Below are positions 43,103 through 52,869 of a stretch of DNA of 64,000 bases, one piece after another (position 1 is the stretch's first letter; each line of letters opens with the position of its first letter). Both the position numbers and the translations under genes were made by a program. This stretch comes from an uncultured Lachnospiraceae bacterium (GTDB lineage Bacteria; Bacillota; Clostridia; Lachnospirales; Lachnospiraceae), in contig CAMNSD010000003.1 of NCBI GenBank assembly GCA_946554445.1, forward strand, positions 162,516-226,515, written 5' to 3'. The notes beneath the pieces were generated by a model that searched no databases, was not told the DNA's origin, and saw only the letters and a list, made by a program, of their open reading frames with translations.

Positions 43103-43631
43103 CAGGGGAGGAGATCGTGGAGGAGGATTTCCGAAATGGATTTTTCTGATTCTGTTTATTGTACTCTCACCAGGGATTGGTATTTTGATAGATACACGGA
43201 TTCTATTTCCACCATCTCCGGATGCGCATGGACACGGAATACCGGTTTTCACCATTTTATTGCCACTATTTGCAATCGTTACGGCAGGCATTATCGGCAT
43301 CATAGTATTGTGTAAAAATATATTGAAAAGTGCATCCTTGCGTGGAAAGCATTACGAATATTTGAAAGTGTTTCAGCAAAGTGACAACGTGCAGGCGCCT
43401 GTTCTAGTTTTTCATGAGATTGACTTGGCGCAAGGCCGATGCAGTGTGAGGTGTATACAGATTTATCGAAACAGATACGTGGAACGCTTCACAAATCATG
43501 GCGTTTATATGCCGGTTCCGCCAGCAGGCTCCATGAATATGCCGTTAGGTCAAACAGCATATCCCACCGTCAGACAGGAGTTCGATGAGATATGGAACAG
43601 TGGACGTTATATAGGGCCTCTGACGTTATAG
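43095..43631 (+). CDS. Small membrane protein between parE and parC (DUF6881-like C-terminus)
   Basis: A 178-aa protein with two membrane segments (about 14-34 and 49-72) and a C-terminal soluble domain. That domain (APVLVFHEIDLAQGR, RCIQIYRNRYVERF, then EFDEIW at the end) resembles the small DUF6881-type immunity-like or stand-alone domain with the pattern PV-x-x-x-EID, V/C-x-I-x-x and a final EF-x-x-W. I am not certain of the family. Its ATG lies within the last codons of parE, overlapping by 8 nt, and parC starts 35 nt later. Such a gene is not a normal part of the parE-parC operon. Confidence 0.6.
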   Translation: MSDRGGDRGGGFPKWIFLILFIVLSPGIGILIDTRILFPPSPDAHGHGIPVFTILLPLFAIVTAGIIGIIVLCKNILKSASLRGKHYEYLKVFQQSDNVQAPVLVFHEIDLAQGRCSVRCIQIYRNRYVERFTNHGVYMPVPPAGSMNMPLGQTAYPTVRQEFDEIWNSGRYIGPLTL

Positions 43632-43666
43632 AGCGGCAGATTCAAAGATAAAGAGGAAATATTTTT

Positions 43667-45910
43667 ATGGATGACAACAGAATTATCAAAACAGAATATT
43701 CAGAAGTAATGCAAAAATCCTATGTGGATTATGCCATGAGCGTTATCATTGCCAGAGCGCTGCCAGATGTGCGTGACGGACTGAAACCAGTGCAGAGAAG
43801 GACACTCTATGATATGTATGAGCTGGGAATCCGCTATGACAGGCCTTATCGTAAATCAGCGCGTATCGTAGGCGATACCATGGGTAAATATCATCCCCAT
43901 GGTGACAGTTCCATCTATGAGGCGCTGGTAGTCATGACACAGGATTTTAAAAGAGGCCTGCCTCTGATTGATGGCCATGGTAATTTCGGGAATATTGAGG
44001 GCGATGGCGCTGCGGCCATGCGTTATACGGAGGCCCGCTTAGAGCGCATTACGCAGGAGGCTTTTCTGGCGGATCTGGACAAGGATGTGGTGGATTTTAT
44101 TCCCAATTTCGATGAGACAGAACGGGAACCGGGAGTCTTGCCGGTTAAGATACCGAATCTGTTAGTCAATGGTTCCGAGGGAATTGCCGTGGGTATGGCG
44201 ACCAGTATACCGCCCCATAATCTGGCGGAAGTAATAGAGGCCACCAAAGCCTATATGTTGGATGAGAATATCACCACCAGAGAACTGATGCGTTATGTAA
44301 AGGGCCCAGATTTTCCCACCGGCGGTATTGTCATCAATGAGGACGAACTGTTGGAGATTTATGAGACAGGCGCCGGTAAGATCAAACTGCGGGGCAAAGT
44401 GGAGGTGGAGAAAGCCAAGGGCGGTAAAACCAATCTGGTGATCACAGAGATCCCTTATACCATGATCGGCGCCAACATCGGAAAGTTCCTGATGGATGTG
44501 GCATCCCTTGCTGAGACCAAAAAAACGCAGGATATCGTAGATATCACCAACCAGTCTTCCAAGGAGGGAATCCGTATCGTTATTGAACTGCGAAAAGATG
44601 CGGATGTGGAAAACTTTAAGAACATGCTCTACAAAAAGACACGTCTGGAAGATACTTTCGGCGTCAATATGCTGGCTATCTGCGACGGCCGGCCGGAGAC
44701 TATGGGCTTAAAGCAGATTATTCAGGAGAGCGTGAAATTTCAGTATGAGGTGACGGCTCGTAAATATAAGAATCTGCTGGAAAAGGAACTTGAGCGCAAG
44801 GAGATTCAGGAAGGCCTGATCAAAGCCTGCAATGTGATCGATCTGATCATTGAGATTCTGCGTGGCTCCAAAGACCGCACCATGGCCAAAACCTGTCTGG
44901 TGGAAGGAAAGACCGACGGGATTAAGTTTAAATCCAAAGAGTCTAAAGTTATGGCGGCCCAGCTGCAGTTCAGTGAAAAACAGGCCAATGCCATTCTGGA
45001 TATGCGTCTCTATAAATTGATTGGCTTAGAAATCGAGGCGCTCATCAATGAACACGAGGAGACCATGGCCAATATCTATCGCTATGAGGATATTCTGGCC
45101 AGGCGGGATTCCATGGCTCAGGTCATCATCAATGAACTGGATGCCATCAAAGACCGCTATCAGCGAAGGAGGCGGACACAGATCACCAACGCCGGGGAAG
45201 CTGTTTATGTTGAGAAAAAGGTGGAAGAGATGGATATCGTCTTCCTGATGGACCGGTTCGGTTATGCCAGAACCATCGACCTTCCCACCTACGAGCGCAA
45301 CAAAGAGGCTGCCGATACGGAGAACCGTTATGCATTTATCTGCAAAAATACCGGCAAGGTATGCCTGTTTACCAACACTGGACAACTCCACACCATAAAG
45401 GCGATGGATCTGCCATTTGGCAAATTCCGGGATAAGGGTGTGCCGGTGGACAATGTGAGTAACTATGATTCTTCCAAGGAAACGATTGTCTATGCAGCAA
45501 GTCAGAGCGACTTAAATCTCTACCGGGTAATCTTTGCTACGAAACAGGCAATGCTTAAAGTGGTAGACGGCGGTGAGTTTGATGTGGCCAAGCGGACTGT
45601 GGCGGCCACGAAACTGCAGGAGGGCGATGAGGTGGTGAGCGTTGTGGCGTACAAGGAGCAACGTAATATCATCTTGCAGTCGAAGGCCGGATATTTCCTG
45701 CGTTTTGCGATAGAAGAGATACCGGAGAAAAAGAAGGGCGCCATCGGCGTGCGCGGGATGCGGCTCGGCGCTTCTGATGAAATTGAGGCCGTATACTATT
45801 CCCAGAATGCGGTGGAACAGTCCATCGCTTACGGCAGTAAGGAATTGGAACTGAATAAAATTAAACTTGGCAAACGGGACGGCAAGGGTGTGAAAGTCCG
45901 TCAAAATTAA
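43667..45910 (+). CDS. parC: Type IIA topoisomerase A subunit (topoisomerase IV ParC-like)
   Basis: A 747-aa DNA-cleaving subunit. The N-terminal winged-helix domain has YVDYAMSVIIARALPDVRDG and the quinolone region KYHPHGDSSIYEALV, where the Ser and Glu match drug-sensitive ParC (HGDS-x-x-Y-E). The active-site Tyr is in AAAMRYTEARLERI. The C-terminal beta-propeller (about 490-747) contains KKGAIGVRGMRL but no GyrA box (QRRGGKG), supporting decatenation rather than negative supercoiling. It is probably in one transcript with parE and the small gene between them. GAGGAAA precedes the ATG. Confidence 0.88.
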   Translation: MDDNRIIKTEYSEVMQKSYVDYAMSVIIARALPDVRDGLKPVQRRTLYDMYELGIRYDRPYRKSARIVGDTMGKYHPHGDSSIYEALVVMTQDFKRGLPLIDGHGNFGNIEGDGAAAMRYTEARLERITQEAFLADLDKDVVDFIPNFDETEREPGVLPVKIPNLLVNGSEGIAVGMATSIPPHNLAEVIEATKAYMLDENITTRELMRYVKGPDFPTGGIVINEDELLEIYETGAGKIKLRGKVEVEKAKGGKTNLVITEIPYTMIGANIGKFLMDVASLAETKKTQDIVDITNQSSKEGIRIVIELRKDADVENFKNMLYKKTRLEDTFGVNMLAICDGRPETMGLKQIIQESVKFQYEVTARKYKNLLEKELERKEIQEGLIKACNVIDLIIEILRGSKDRTMAKTCLVEGKTDGIKFKSKESKVMAAQLQFSEKQANAILDMRLYKLIGLEIEALINEHEETMANIYRYEDILARRDSMAQVIINELDAIKDRYQRRRRTQITNAGEAVYVEKKVEEMDIVFLMDRFGYARTIDLPTYERNKEAADTENRYAFICKNTGKVCLFTNTGQLHTIKAMDLPFGKFRDKGVPVDNVSNYDSSKETIVYAASQSDLNLYRVIFATKQAMLKVVDGGEFDVAKRTVAATKLQEGDEVVSVVAYKEQRNIILQSKAGYFLRFAIEEIPEKKKGAIGVRGMRLGASDEIEAVYYSQNAVEQSIAYGSKELELNKIKLGKRDGKGVKVRQN

Positions 45911-45924
45911 CAGGGAGAGACCAT

Positions 45925-46473
45925 ATGAGAGTGATAGCGGGAACGGCCAGAAGCCTGCCCTTAAAAACCCCTGCCGGTCCGGATACGAGACCAACCACGG
46001 ACCGGATCAAGGAAACCCTTTTTAATATGTTGCAGCCTTATCTGCCGGATGCGGTATTTGTGGATTTATTCAGCGGAAGCGGCGGTATCGGCATAGAGGC
46101 TTTAAGCCGGGGCGCAAGACATGCTTATTTTGTGGAAAACGATAAGCGGGCGCTTGCCTGCATCGTGGAGAATCTGCAATTTACGAAATTTACAGAACAG
46201 GCCACCGTATTACGGCAGGACGCCGTCAGTGCGCTTTATGGGATTCATGAACATGCGGTAGACGTGATTTTTATGGATCCGCCTTATGACAGGGATTATG
46301 AGAGACAAGTCCTGCAAGTTTTGCGTGAACTTCCCTGGGTGACGCCAGACACCCTGATCGTCACGGAAGCGTCCCTTTCCTGTGACTTCTCTTATTTGAC
46401 GGAATTGGGGTATGTTCTGGAAAAAGAGAAGCGTTATAAGACGAACAAACACGTTTTCTGTCGGAAAATGTAA
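45925..46473 (+). CDS. rsmD: 16S rRNA (guanine-966-N2)-methyltransferase
   Basis: A 182-aa Rossmann-fold methyltransferase that modifies G966 of 16S rRNA. The N-terminus RVIAGTARSLPLKTPAGPDT followed by RPTTDRIKETLFNML is diagnostic of RsmD. The SAM motif is DLFSGSGGIGIEALSRGA and the catalytic motif is IFMDPPYDRDYE. coaD follows, the usual Bacillota pairing (ylbH-coaD-ylbJ in Bacillus), and ylbJ is also nearby. It starts 14 nt after parC with AGGGAGAG upstream. Confidence 0.95.
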   Translation: MRVIAGTARSLPLKTPAGPDTRPTTDRIKETLFNMLQPYLPDAVFVDLFSGSGGIGIEALSRGARHAYFVENDKRALACIVENLQFTKFTEQATVLRQDAVSALYGIHEHAVDVIFMDPPYDRDYERQVLQVLRELPWVTPDTLIVTEASLSCDFSYLTELGYVLEKEKRYKTNKHVFCRKM

Positions 46474-46581
46474 GATTTGCGAAAAAATTTTTTATAAAAA
46501 TTGAAAATATTTAAAGACATTTTGACCAAAGTGTTTTAATATGATAACAGGGATATGGACAAAAGTATGTGAGGAAACTTT

Positions 46582-47070
46582 ATGAGGGCAGCGATTTATC
46601 CGGGGAGTTTTGATCCGGTCACTTATGGACATCTGGACATTATCAAACGGGCATCCAGTATTTTTGATGAATTGACAGTAAGTGTGTTGAATAATAATAA
46701 AAAGACTCCATTGTTTTCTGTGGAAGAACGTGTTAAAATATTAGAGGAAGCGACCAAAGATCTGCCCAATGTGACGGTGGATTCCTTTAGCGGTCTGTTA
46801 ATTGATTATGCGGACAGAAAAGGCATTCATGTAGCAATCAGAGGATTGCGCGCGATCACAGATTTCGAGTATGAACTGCAGATTGCCCAGACGAACCGTA
46901 AATTTTCCGATGGGAATCTGGACACGGTGTTTTTGACTACGAGTCTGGAATATGCCTATTTGAGTTCATCGACTGTCAAAGAGATTGCCAGTTTCAATGG
47001 AGACATTTCCAAGTGTGTGCCGGATTTTGTGGCCGGACTGATTTATGAAAAATATGGATTTAGCAGATAG
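46582..47070 (+). CDS. coaD: Phosphopantetheine adenylyltransferase
   Basis: A 162-aa enzyme for the penultimate step of coenzyme A synthesis, making dephospho-CoA from phosphopantetheine and ATP. The nucleotidyl-transferase motif is [16 protein letters not shown] (T-x-G-H). The second signature is [20 protein letters not shown], followed by [20 protein letters not shown], which closes the ATP site. Length and all motifs are normal. It lies between rsmD and a coiled-coil gene, with TGAGGAAAC before the ATG. Confidence 0.97.
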   Translation: MRAAIYPGSFDPVTYGHLDIIKRASSIFDELTVSVLNNNKKTPLFSVEERVKILEEATKDLPNVTVDSFSGLLIDYADRKGIHVAIRGLRAITDFEYELQIAQTNRKFSDGNLDTVFLTTSLEYAYLSSSTVKEIASFNGDISKCVPDFVAGLIYEKYGFSR

Positions 47071-47078
47071 GAGTAAGC

Positions 47079-47684
47079 ATGAGCAGTAGAATCGAACAAC
47101 TTATCGATGAGATTGAAGATTACATTGACGGCTGCAAATACCAGCCCTTATCCAAGACTAATATAATCGTAAATAAAGAAGAGATTGACGAACTGCTCAG
47201 AGAGCTTCGCATGAAGACGCCGGATGAGATTAAGCGTTATCAGAAGATTATTTCCAACAAGGAGGCCATCTTAAATGACGCCCGGGCCAAGGCCGAAGCG
47301 CTGATTCAGGATGCAACGGTACAGACCACAGAACTGATCAATGAGCATGAAATCATGCAGCAGGCTTATGCCCAGGCCAATGAAGTCGTGCGAATGGCAA
47401 CTACGCAGGCCCAGGAGATTCTCAATAACGCAACCATGGAAGCCAATGGGGTACGAACTTCCGCCATGCAGTATTTAGACGACATGCTCTCCAATCTGGA
47501 AAGTGCAATGACCGCAACGCTTACCGCTACCACAGAACACTATGAGAGTTTCTTTAACACGATCAACGGCTACAATGAAATCGTGAAAGCAAACCGCGCG
47601 GAACTGCGTCCGGTGGAAGTGGAGAAAATGTTAAAAGAGGCGGAAGGAGATACAGACTCCGGTCCGGAATTAAACCTGATGTAG
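47079..47684 (+). CDS. Coiled-coil protein (ATPase-subunit-H-like)
   Basis: A 201-aa helical protein. An N-terminal segment (MSSRIEQLIDEIEDYIDGCK) is followed by long heptad-rich helices (about 55-185) with many Ala, Glu and Gln residues (ILNDARAKAEALIQDATVQT). It resembles the clostridial proteins annotated loosely as ATPase or V-type ATPase subunit H-like; a DivIVA-like scaffold role is also possible. It has no membrane helix and no enzymatic motif. It begins 9 nt after coaD and is followed by a terminator at 47716-47747, so rsmD, coaD and this gene may be one unit. Confidence 0.8.
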   Translation: MSSRIEQLIDEIEDYIDGCKYQPLSKTNIIVNKEEIDELLRELRMKTPDEIKRYQKIISNKEAILNDARAKAEALIQDATVQTTELINEHEIMQQAYAQANEVVRMATTQAQEILNNATMEANGVRTSAMQYLDDMLSNLESAMTATLTATTEHYESFFNTINGYNEIVKANRAELRPVEVEKMLKEAEGDTDSGPELNLM

Positions 47685-47715
47685 CTACATAATTATGATA
47701 TGGCCAGAGCGAAAT

Positions 47716-47747
47716 AGCCGGTTTCCAGGGAAGCCGGCTTATTCTTT
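47716..47747 (+). terminator. Terminator after the coiled-coil gene
   Basis: AGCCGG (47716-47721) pairs with CCGGCT (47734-47739), with an inner TTCC/GGAA pairing, and the T-rich TTATTCTTTT follows. Confidence 0.8.
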
Positions 47748-47785
47748 TCATAAAGAAAGAATCCAACAAAGATATAAAGGAGATT

Positions 47786-49267
47786 ATGAAATATTTGAAA
47801 AGATATTATAATCGTATATTAGCATGGCTTCCCGTTTTGCTATTGTGTATTATGGGTGGTATCTGTCTTTTTCCAGTCAGGCAGATTTGTGCACAGGAAC
47901 TGAATCCCATGCCGGATAATGTGCCTGCCCTGCCCCTTCCGGAAGCACAGCTTGTCGTTCCGGAAGCAGTACCTGTCATATCAGAGACAGAGGTAATGCC
48001 TGACGTTCCGGCAACAGAGCCTGTTCCTGTCATTATTGTCTTAGATCCGGGACACGGCGGAGAAGGGGACGAGGGGGCCATGTACGAGAACTTCGTTGAG
48101 AAAGAAATGAATCTGGTCCTGGCGAACGCCATGAAAACAGAACTGGAGAAGTATGAGGGCGTTACAGTCTATCTGACCAGAACCGGCGACCAGAATCTTA
48201 CCCTGGCACAGCGGAGCGAATACGCTAAGAGTGTCAATGCGGACATGATGTTTTGTCTCCATTTCAACACTTCCGGATCCCATACCCTGTTCGGCACCGA
48301 ATGCTGGATATCCGCCTTTGGGGAAGAATACAGCAAAGGCCGGAGTTTTGCGGAAATTGAGATGCAGATGTTAGAAGAACTTGGTTTATATTCCAGGGGA
48401 ATCAAAACCAGGATTGGCGATAAAGGTACGGATTACTATGGTATCATCCGTACGGCATCAGAACTGGACCTTACCTGTGTGCTAATCGAGCATTGTCATA
48501 TTGACCACCAGAATGACCGGTCGTTTTGCGAGGGCAGGGAACAGTGGGAGGCTTTTGGACGGTTGGACGCCACTGCCGTTGCCAAATACTTTCATCTGAA
48601 ATCAGATATTTTGGGTGTAGACTATAGTGATTATCCTATCCCGGCTGTTCCGGTGCCTGATTATGTGGTAAGCCCCGATACAACGCCGCCTGATGTCTGT
48701 ATCATTGATTTTGTATCGCAGGATATGACGAACGGCGAGGTCGCGATACAGCTTTCCGCCGCAGATTATGACAGCGGTATGCTTTATTATGCGTACAGCT
48801 ATGATGGCGGTGAGACCTTCTCGGATTTACAGCCCTGGAATGACAAATCGCAGGATACCATCACCTTTACGATGCAGGTGCCGCCCCACATTCTGCCGCA
48901 GATTATGGTAAAAGGTTATAACGGGTATGATCTTGCCACCGAGAGCAATATCATTTCTCTGCCCTCCATGGATTATAAAACCGAGGAAGAATTGGCGGAG
49001 GAACAGGCGCAAAAAGCCGCAGAGGAATCCGCAGCATTTGATGATCTCCCTGCGGATGAAGAGGCTTCCCCCATCGAAACGCCCGCGAAGAAATCGGTGG
49101 AAGTCCGCCGGGTATCCGTTACAGAAGAGAACGAGCCGGTATCCGTGGGATATTTTCTGTCAGTGTGTCTGGTGTGTGCATTGTTTGTGTTGGGCATGGC
49201 GCTGTCTGCCATCCTGATTCTGCGCAGCAAAAAGAAACGCCGCAGAAGAAAAAGAAAGAAGTCCTAA
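47786..49267 (+). CDS. N-acetylmuramoyl-L-alanine amidase with C-terminal membrane anchor
   Basis: A 493-aa cell-wall hydrolase. A signal/anchor segment (about 13-34) is followed by a Pro-rich linker and an Amidase_3 domain (about 82-270). The zinc and catalytic positions are seen as VLDPGHGGEGDEG, NFVEKEMNLVLANAM, FCLHFNTSG and CVLIEHCHI. An Ig-like or beta domain (about 310-390) and an Ala/Glu-rich linker follow. The protein ends in a second membrane segment (about 455-478) and a strongly basic tail (KKKRRRRKRKKS). This arrangement would tether both ends to the membrane. Its stop overlaps the convergent ylbJ gene by 4 nt. Confidence 0.9.
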   Translation: MKYLKRYYNRILAWLPVLLLCIMGGICLFPVRQICAQELNPMPDNVPALPLPEAQLVVPEAVPVISETEVMPDVPATEPVPVIIVLDPGHGGEGDEGAMYENFVEKEMNLVLANAMKTELEKYEGVTVYLTRTGDQNLTLAQRSEYAKSVNADMMFCLHFNTSGSHTLFGTECWISAFGEEYSKGRSFAEIEMQMLEELGLYSRGIKTRIGDKGTDYYGIIRTASELDLTCVLIEHCHIDHQNDRSFCEGREQWEAFGRLDATAVAKYFHLKSDILGVDYSDYPIPAVPVPDYVVSPDTTPPDVCIIDFVSQDMTNGEVAIQLSAADYDSGMLYYAYSYDGGETFSDLQPWNDKSQDTITFTMQVPPHILPQIMVKGYNGYDLATESNIISLPSMDYKTEEELAEEQAQKAAEESAAFDDLPADEEASPIETPAKKSVEVRRVSVTEENEPVSVGYFLSVCLVCALFVLGMALSAILILRSKKKRRRRKRKKS

Positions 49268-50199
49268 AAGGGACGCCAAAATACATAGCATAACGCTGTG
49301 AATCCAGTCTGCACAAGTTTGTGAAGCAGGTAAGGCCTTATAGAAAGTTCCGTATGCCGAATCATACTGTATGTCTGCGCAATGCAAGAAAATCCGCCGA
49401 ATGGAAGCAGGATCAGTACCAGATATGGGTGAAGATGACCACATCGGTCAATTCCACTTGTGATCTCCAGCATACAATTATAGAGATAGGAAACAAACGG
49501 CGGAAGGTGCCCAAAAGGTACAAAAATAATATTCAGTAGGTTAAAAAATACCATATAACCGCCCAGCCTGCCGATACCTGACAGGCCGGAGACCACTGAG
49601 GCATCCACGGCGGACAGAAGAGGCAGCGCCTGCTCCTGACAGGTGGAAGGAGCCATATCATCCCCCTGTGCTTTTGGAGCGTGCATCCGCATGACAATCA
49701 TACCATAGAGTAACGGAATCCCATACATGATACAGAAGGGAATCAGCGGTTTTGTGATACCCAGTACCGGCATCACAAAACTTAAGAAATAAATTGGGCC
49801 GATATTATTACAAAAAGCCAGCAACAGGCTGCCCTCCCTGTGGGATAGTTTCCCCGCCGCAAGTAATTCTCCAACAATGCGGGCGCCCATGGGAAATCCG
49901 CACAGAAGTCCCATCAGAATTGTGTAGGTGCCATTGGGGGAAGTGCCGTAAAGGCAGTGACAGAGCGGATGAAACAGCTTCACGCATCTATGTGTCAGGT
50001 TCATGCGGATCATGATACCGGAAAGGATCATAAACGGCAGCAATGTGGGAATCATTTTATCAAACCACAGGACAAGTCCTTTAGAGGCATATTCCAGAGA
50101 TAAAGCCGGATATGTCAGCAGTAAGATAATCAGATAAATTCCCAACGCCGTAAAAAGAAACGGATATACTTTATCGGCAAAGATTTTTCTTTTAGACAT
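49264..50199 (-). CDS. ylbJ: Sporulation-linked membrane protein YlbJ (nucleoside-recognition family)
   Basis: A 311-aa membrane protein with about eight hydrophobic segments. It carries the gate-type motif MGLLCGFPMGARIVGELLAA and SLLLAFCNNIGPIYFLSFVM, both typical of YlbJ. In Bacillus, ylbJ lies after ylbH(rsmD)-coaD and is needed for heat-resistant spores. Here rsmD and coaD are also neighbours, though on the other strand. The start at 50199 has AAAGGA at five bases; the longer frame to 50280 lacks a site. Transport of a small molecule in spore-coat or cortex formation is inferred only. Confidence 0.88.
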   Translation of the reverse strand: MSKRKIFADKVYPFLFTALGIYLIILLLTYPALSLEYASKGLVLWFDKMIPTLLPFMILSGIMIRMNLTHRCVKLFHPLCHCLYGTSPNGTYTILMGLLCGFPMGARIVGELLAAGKLSHREGSLLLAFCNNIGPIYFLSFVMPVLGITKPLIPFCIMYGIPLLYGMIVMRMHAPKAQGDDMAPSTCQEQALPLLSAVDASVVSGLSGIGRLGGYMVFFNLLNIIFVPFGHLPPFVSYLYNCMLEITSGIDRCGHLHPYLVLILLPFGGFSCIAQTYSMIRHTELSIRPYLLHKLVQTGFTALCYVFWRPF

Positions 50200-50282
50200 G
50201 GGTATCCTTTCAGCCATATAGCGAATGCTGTTTTGGCAGTCAGCCCTATTTACTAATATATATTCAATAGAGGAAAACAAAA

Positions 50283-50942
50283 ATGATAAAAGCAGTGATA
50301 TTTGATTTAGATGGTTCCTTGGTGGATTCCATGTGGATCTGGCGTGCCATTGACATAGAGTATCTGGGACGTTTCGGCATCGCCCTGCCGGATAAACTGC
50401 AGGCGGATATTGAGGGTATGAGTTTTTCAGAGACTGCAGCTTATTTTAAGAAGCGCTTTGCCCTGCCGGATGATCTGGAAAAAATTAAGGCGGACTGGAA
50501 CAGCATGGCCTGGGATAAATATGAACGGGAAGTGCCTTTGAAAAAGGGTGTGACAGAACTGCTGGACTATTGTAAAGCGCAGAATATCTTTCTGGGTATT
50601 GCCACTAGCAATTCCAGACAACTGGTGGAGACTGTGGTACAGTCCCATCATCTGGAATCCTATTTTGACTGTATCATGACAGCCTGTGAGGTGGAAAAGG
50701 GCAAGCCGGCCCCGGATATCTATCTGGCCGTTGCCGATGCGCTGCAGGTGGATCCGGCAGAATGTCTGGTGTTTGAGGATATCGTGCCGGGGATTCAGGC
50801 GGGGCTTAATGCCGGTATGCGGGTATGTGCGGTCTACGATCAATATTCCACTTATCAGGATGAAGAAAAAAGAAGATTGGCGGATTATTATACCTACGAG
50901 TTCAAGGAGTTGATGGAAGATGGGATTTTTACCGATCAATAG
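50283..50942 (+). CDS. HAD-superfamily phosphatase (beta-phosphoglucomutase-like)
   Basis: A 219-aa subfamily IA HAD hydrolase. Motif I is [18 protein letters not shown] with the nucleophile Asp and a Ser in place of the common Thr. Motif II is GIATSNS, motif III is the Lys in [17 protein letters not shown] and motif IV is [16 protein letters not shown]. The helical cap lies at about 15-80. The substrate is likely a small phosphorylated metabolite but cannot be named. Its end overlaps the YgiQ gene by 23 nt, so the two are translated from one mRNA. Confidence 0.92.
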   Translation: MIKAVIFDLDGSLVDSMWIWRAIDIEYLGRFGIALPDKLQADIEGMSFSETAAYFKKRFALPDDLEKIKADWNSMAWDKYEREVPLKKGVTELLDYCKAQNIFLGIATSNSRQLVETVVQSHHLESYFDCIMTACEVEKGKPAPDIYLAVADALQVDPAECLVFEDIVPGIQAGLNAGMRVCAVYDQYSTYQDEEKRRLADYYTYEFKELMEDGIFTDQ

Positions 50943-52803
50943 AAAAGAGATGGCACAGATGGGCTGTGAACAGCTTGATTTTGTCTATGTGATTGGGGAT
51001 GCCTATGTGGATCATCCTTCTTTCGGTCATGCCATTATCAGTCGAGTGCTTGTGGCTCACGGCTACACGGTAGGTATCATTTCCCAGCCGGATTGGAAAG
51101 AGGAACAAAGCATTACCGTACTTGGCAAACCACGCCTTGGCTTCTTAGTCTCCGGCGGCAATATGGATTCCATGGTCAATCATTATTATGTTTCCGGCAA
51201 ACACCGGCAGACTGACGCTTATACGCCGGGCGGTAAAATGGGAAAGCGCCCTGATCATGCCACCGTTGTCTATGGTAATCTAATCCGGCGTGTTTATAAG
51301 GATGTTCCTGTGATCATCGGCGGTATCGAAGCCAGTCTCAGGAGAATGGCCCATTATGATTACTGGTCAGACAGTTTCAAACGGTCCATTCTATTAGACA
51401 GCCAGGCGGACCTGATCTCTTATGGGATGGGAGAGAAGTCCATTGTGGAGATTGCGGATGCACTGGCAAGCGGTATTGCCGTGCGGGATATCACCTTTGT
51501 GCCAGGCACCGTCTATAAGACACGGGATATCACCGGTATTTATGATGAACTTGTATTGCCTTCCTATGAGGAGATGAAAGCAAATCCCCAGGAATATGCC
51601 AATAGTTTTAACCTGCAATATCAAAATACCGATCCCTTCACAGGCAGGACACTGATCGAACCCTATCCCAACGGCGTCTATGTGGTGCAGAATCCGCCAC
51701 AGCCGCCGCTTACCATGCAGGAGATGGACGATGTCTATGACCTGCCTTATATGCGTACCTATCACCCGTCTTATGAGAAAGAGGGCGGTGTGCCGGCTAT
51801 TGAAGAGATTAAATTTTCCCTGATCAGCAACCGGGGCTGTTTTGGCGGCTGTAATTTCTGTGCCCTGACCTTTCACCAGGGCAGGACAGTACAGACCAGG
51901 AGCCACGAATCCCTTCTGCGGGAAGCAAAGCTGATGACGGGTGATAAAGAATTTAAAGGTTATATCCACGATGTGGGTGGTCCCACCGCAAATTTCCGAC
52001 ACCCATCCTGTGATAAGCAGCTGACACAGGGCGTATGCAAAAACAGACAATGCCTTTTCCCAACCCCCTGTCCTAACCTGCGGGCGGATCATAAGGATTA
52101 TCTGACGCTGCTTCGCAGTCTGCGGGCCCTGCCCGGCGTCAAAAAAGTATTTATCCGTTCCGGAATCCGCTTTGATTATCTGCTGGCGGATTCGGATGAC
52201 ACGTTCTTTCGGGAATTGGTGGAACATCATGTGAGCGGACAACTCAAAGTAGCACCGGAACATATCTGCGATTCCGTGTTGTCAAGAATGGGCAAGCCCT
52301 CCCGGGCTGTCTACGAGCATTTTGTGAAAAAATATGATAAAATCAATGAGAAACTGGGGAAAAAGCAGTTTTTGGTGCCGTATCTGATGTCTTCCCATCC
52401 GGGTTCCACCTTAAAGGAGGCCATCGAACTGGCGGAGTATCTGCGTGACACAGGCCATATGCCCGAACAGGTTCAGGATTTCTATCCCACGCCTTCCACG
52501 ATGTCCACGGTCATGTACTATACCGGTATTGATCCCCGGAACGGACAGAAAGTCTATGTTTGCCGCAATCCTCACGAGAAAGCCATGCAGCGGGCATTGA
52601 TCCAGTACCGGAAACCCGGCAACTACGAACTGGTGAAAGAAGCATTGATTAAGGCGGGCCGACAAGATTTGATTGGCTTTGGTTTCAAATGCCTGATCCG
52701 GCCGGAAAATAAACCACCCCGGAAAAAACCTGATGAAAAAAACAAATCTGTCAGGAAGAAGACTATCCGGAATGTACACAAGCGTAAATCCCTGCGAGAT
52801 TAA
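50920..52803 (+). CDS. YgiQ-family radical SAM protein
   Basis: A 627-aa radical SAM enzyme of the YgiQ group, whose substrate is not established. The N-terminus [20 protein letters not shown] followed by [15 protein letters not shown] is diagnostic. The cluster-binding motif is [19 protein letters not shown] (C-x3-C-x2-C) near residue 306, and [16 protein letters not shown] lies downstream. The C-terminal 40 residues are strongly basic ([18 protein letters not shown]), perhaps for nucleic-acid contact. The start lies within the HAD gene. Length is normal for the family (about 600-700 aa). Confidence 0.93.
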   Translation: MGFLPINRKEMAQMGCEQLDFVYVIGDAYVDHPSFGHAIISRVLVAHGYTVGIISQPDWKEEQSITVLGKPRLGFLVSGGNMDSMVNHYYVSGKHRQTDAYTPGGKMGKRPDHATVVYGNLIRRVYKDVPVIIGGIEASLRRMAHYDYWSDSFKRSILLDSQADLISYGMGEKSIVEIADALASGIAVRDITFVPGTVYKTRDITGIYDELVLPSYEEMKANPQEYANSFNLQYQNTDPFTGRTLIEPYPNGVYVVQNPPQPPLTMQEMDDVYDLPYMRTYHPSYEKEGGVPAIEEIKFSLISNRGCFGGCNFCALTFHQGRTVQTRSHESLLREAKLMTGDKEFKGYIHDVGGPTANFRHPSCDKQLTQGVCKNRQCLFPTPCPNLRADHKDYLTLLRSLRALPGVKKVFIRSGIRFDYLLADSDDTFFRELVEHHVSGQLKVAPEHICDSVLSRMGKPSRAVYEHFVKKYDKINEKLGKKQFLVPYLMSSHPGSTLKEAIELAEYLRDTGHMPEQVQDFYPTPSTMSTVMYYTGIDPRNGQKVYVCRNPHEKAMQRALIQYRKPGNYELVKEALIKAGRQDLIGFGFKCLIRPENKPPRKKPDEKNKSVRKKTIRNVHKRKSLRD

Positions 52804-52869
52804 TTGTACAAAGATTGCCCTGTCTCGTTGAAAGGAATCGAAAAATGAGCAAAAAGGAATGATGATCAC

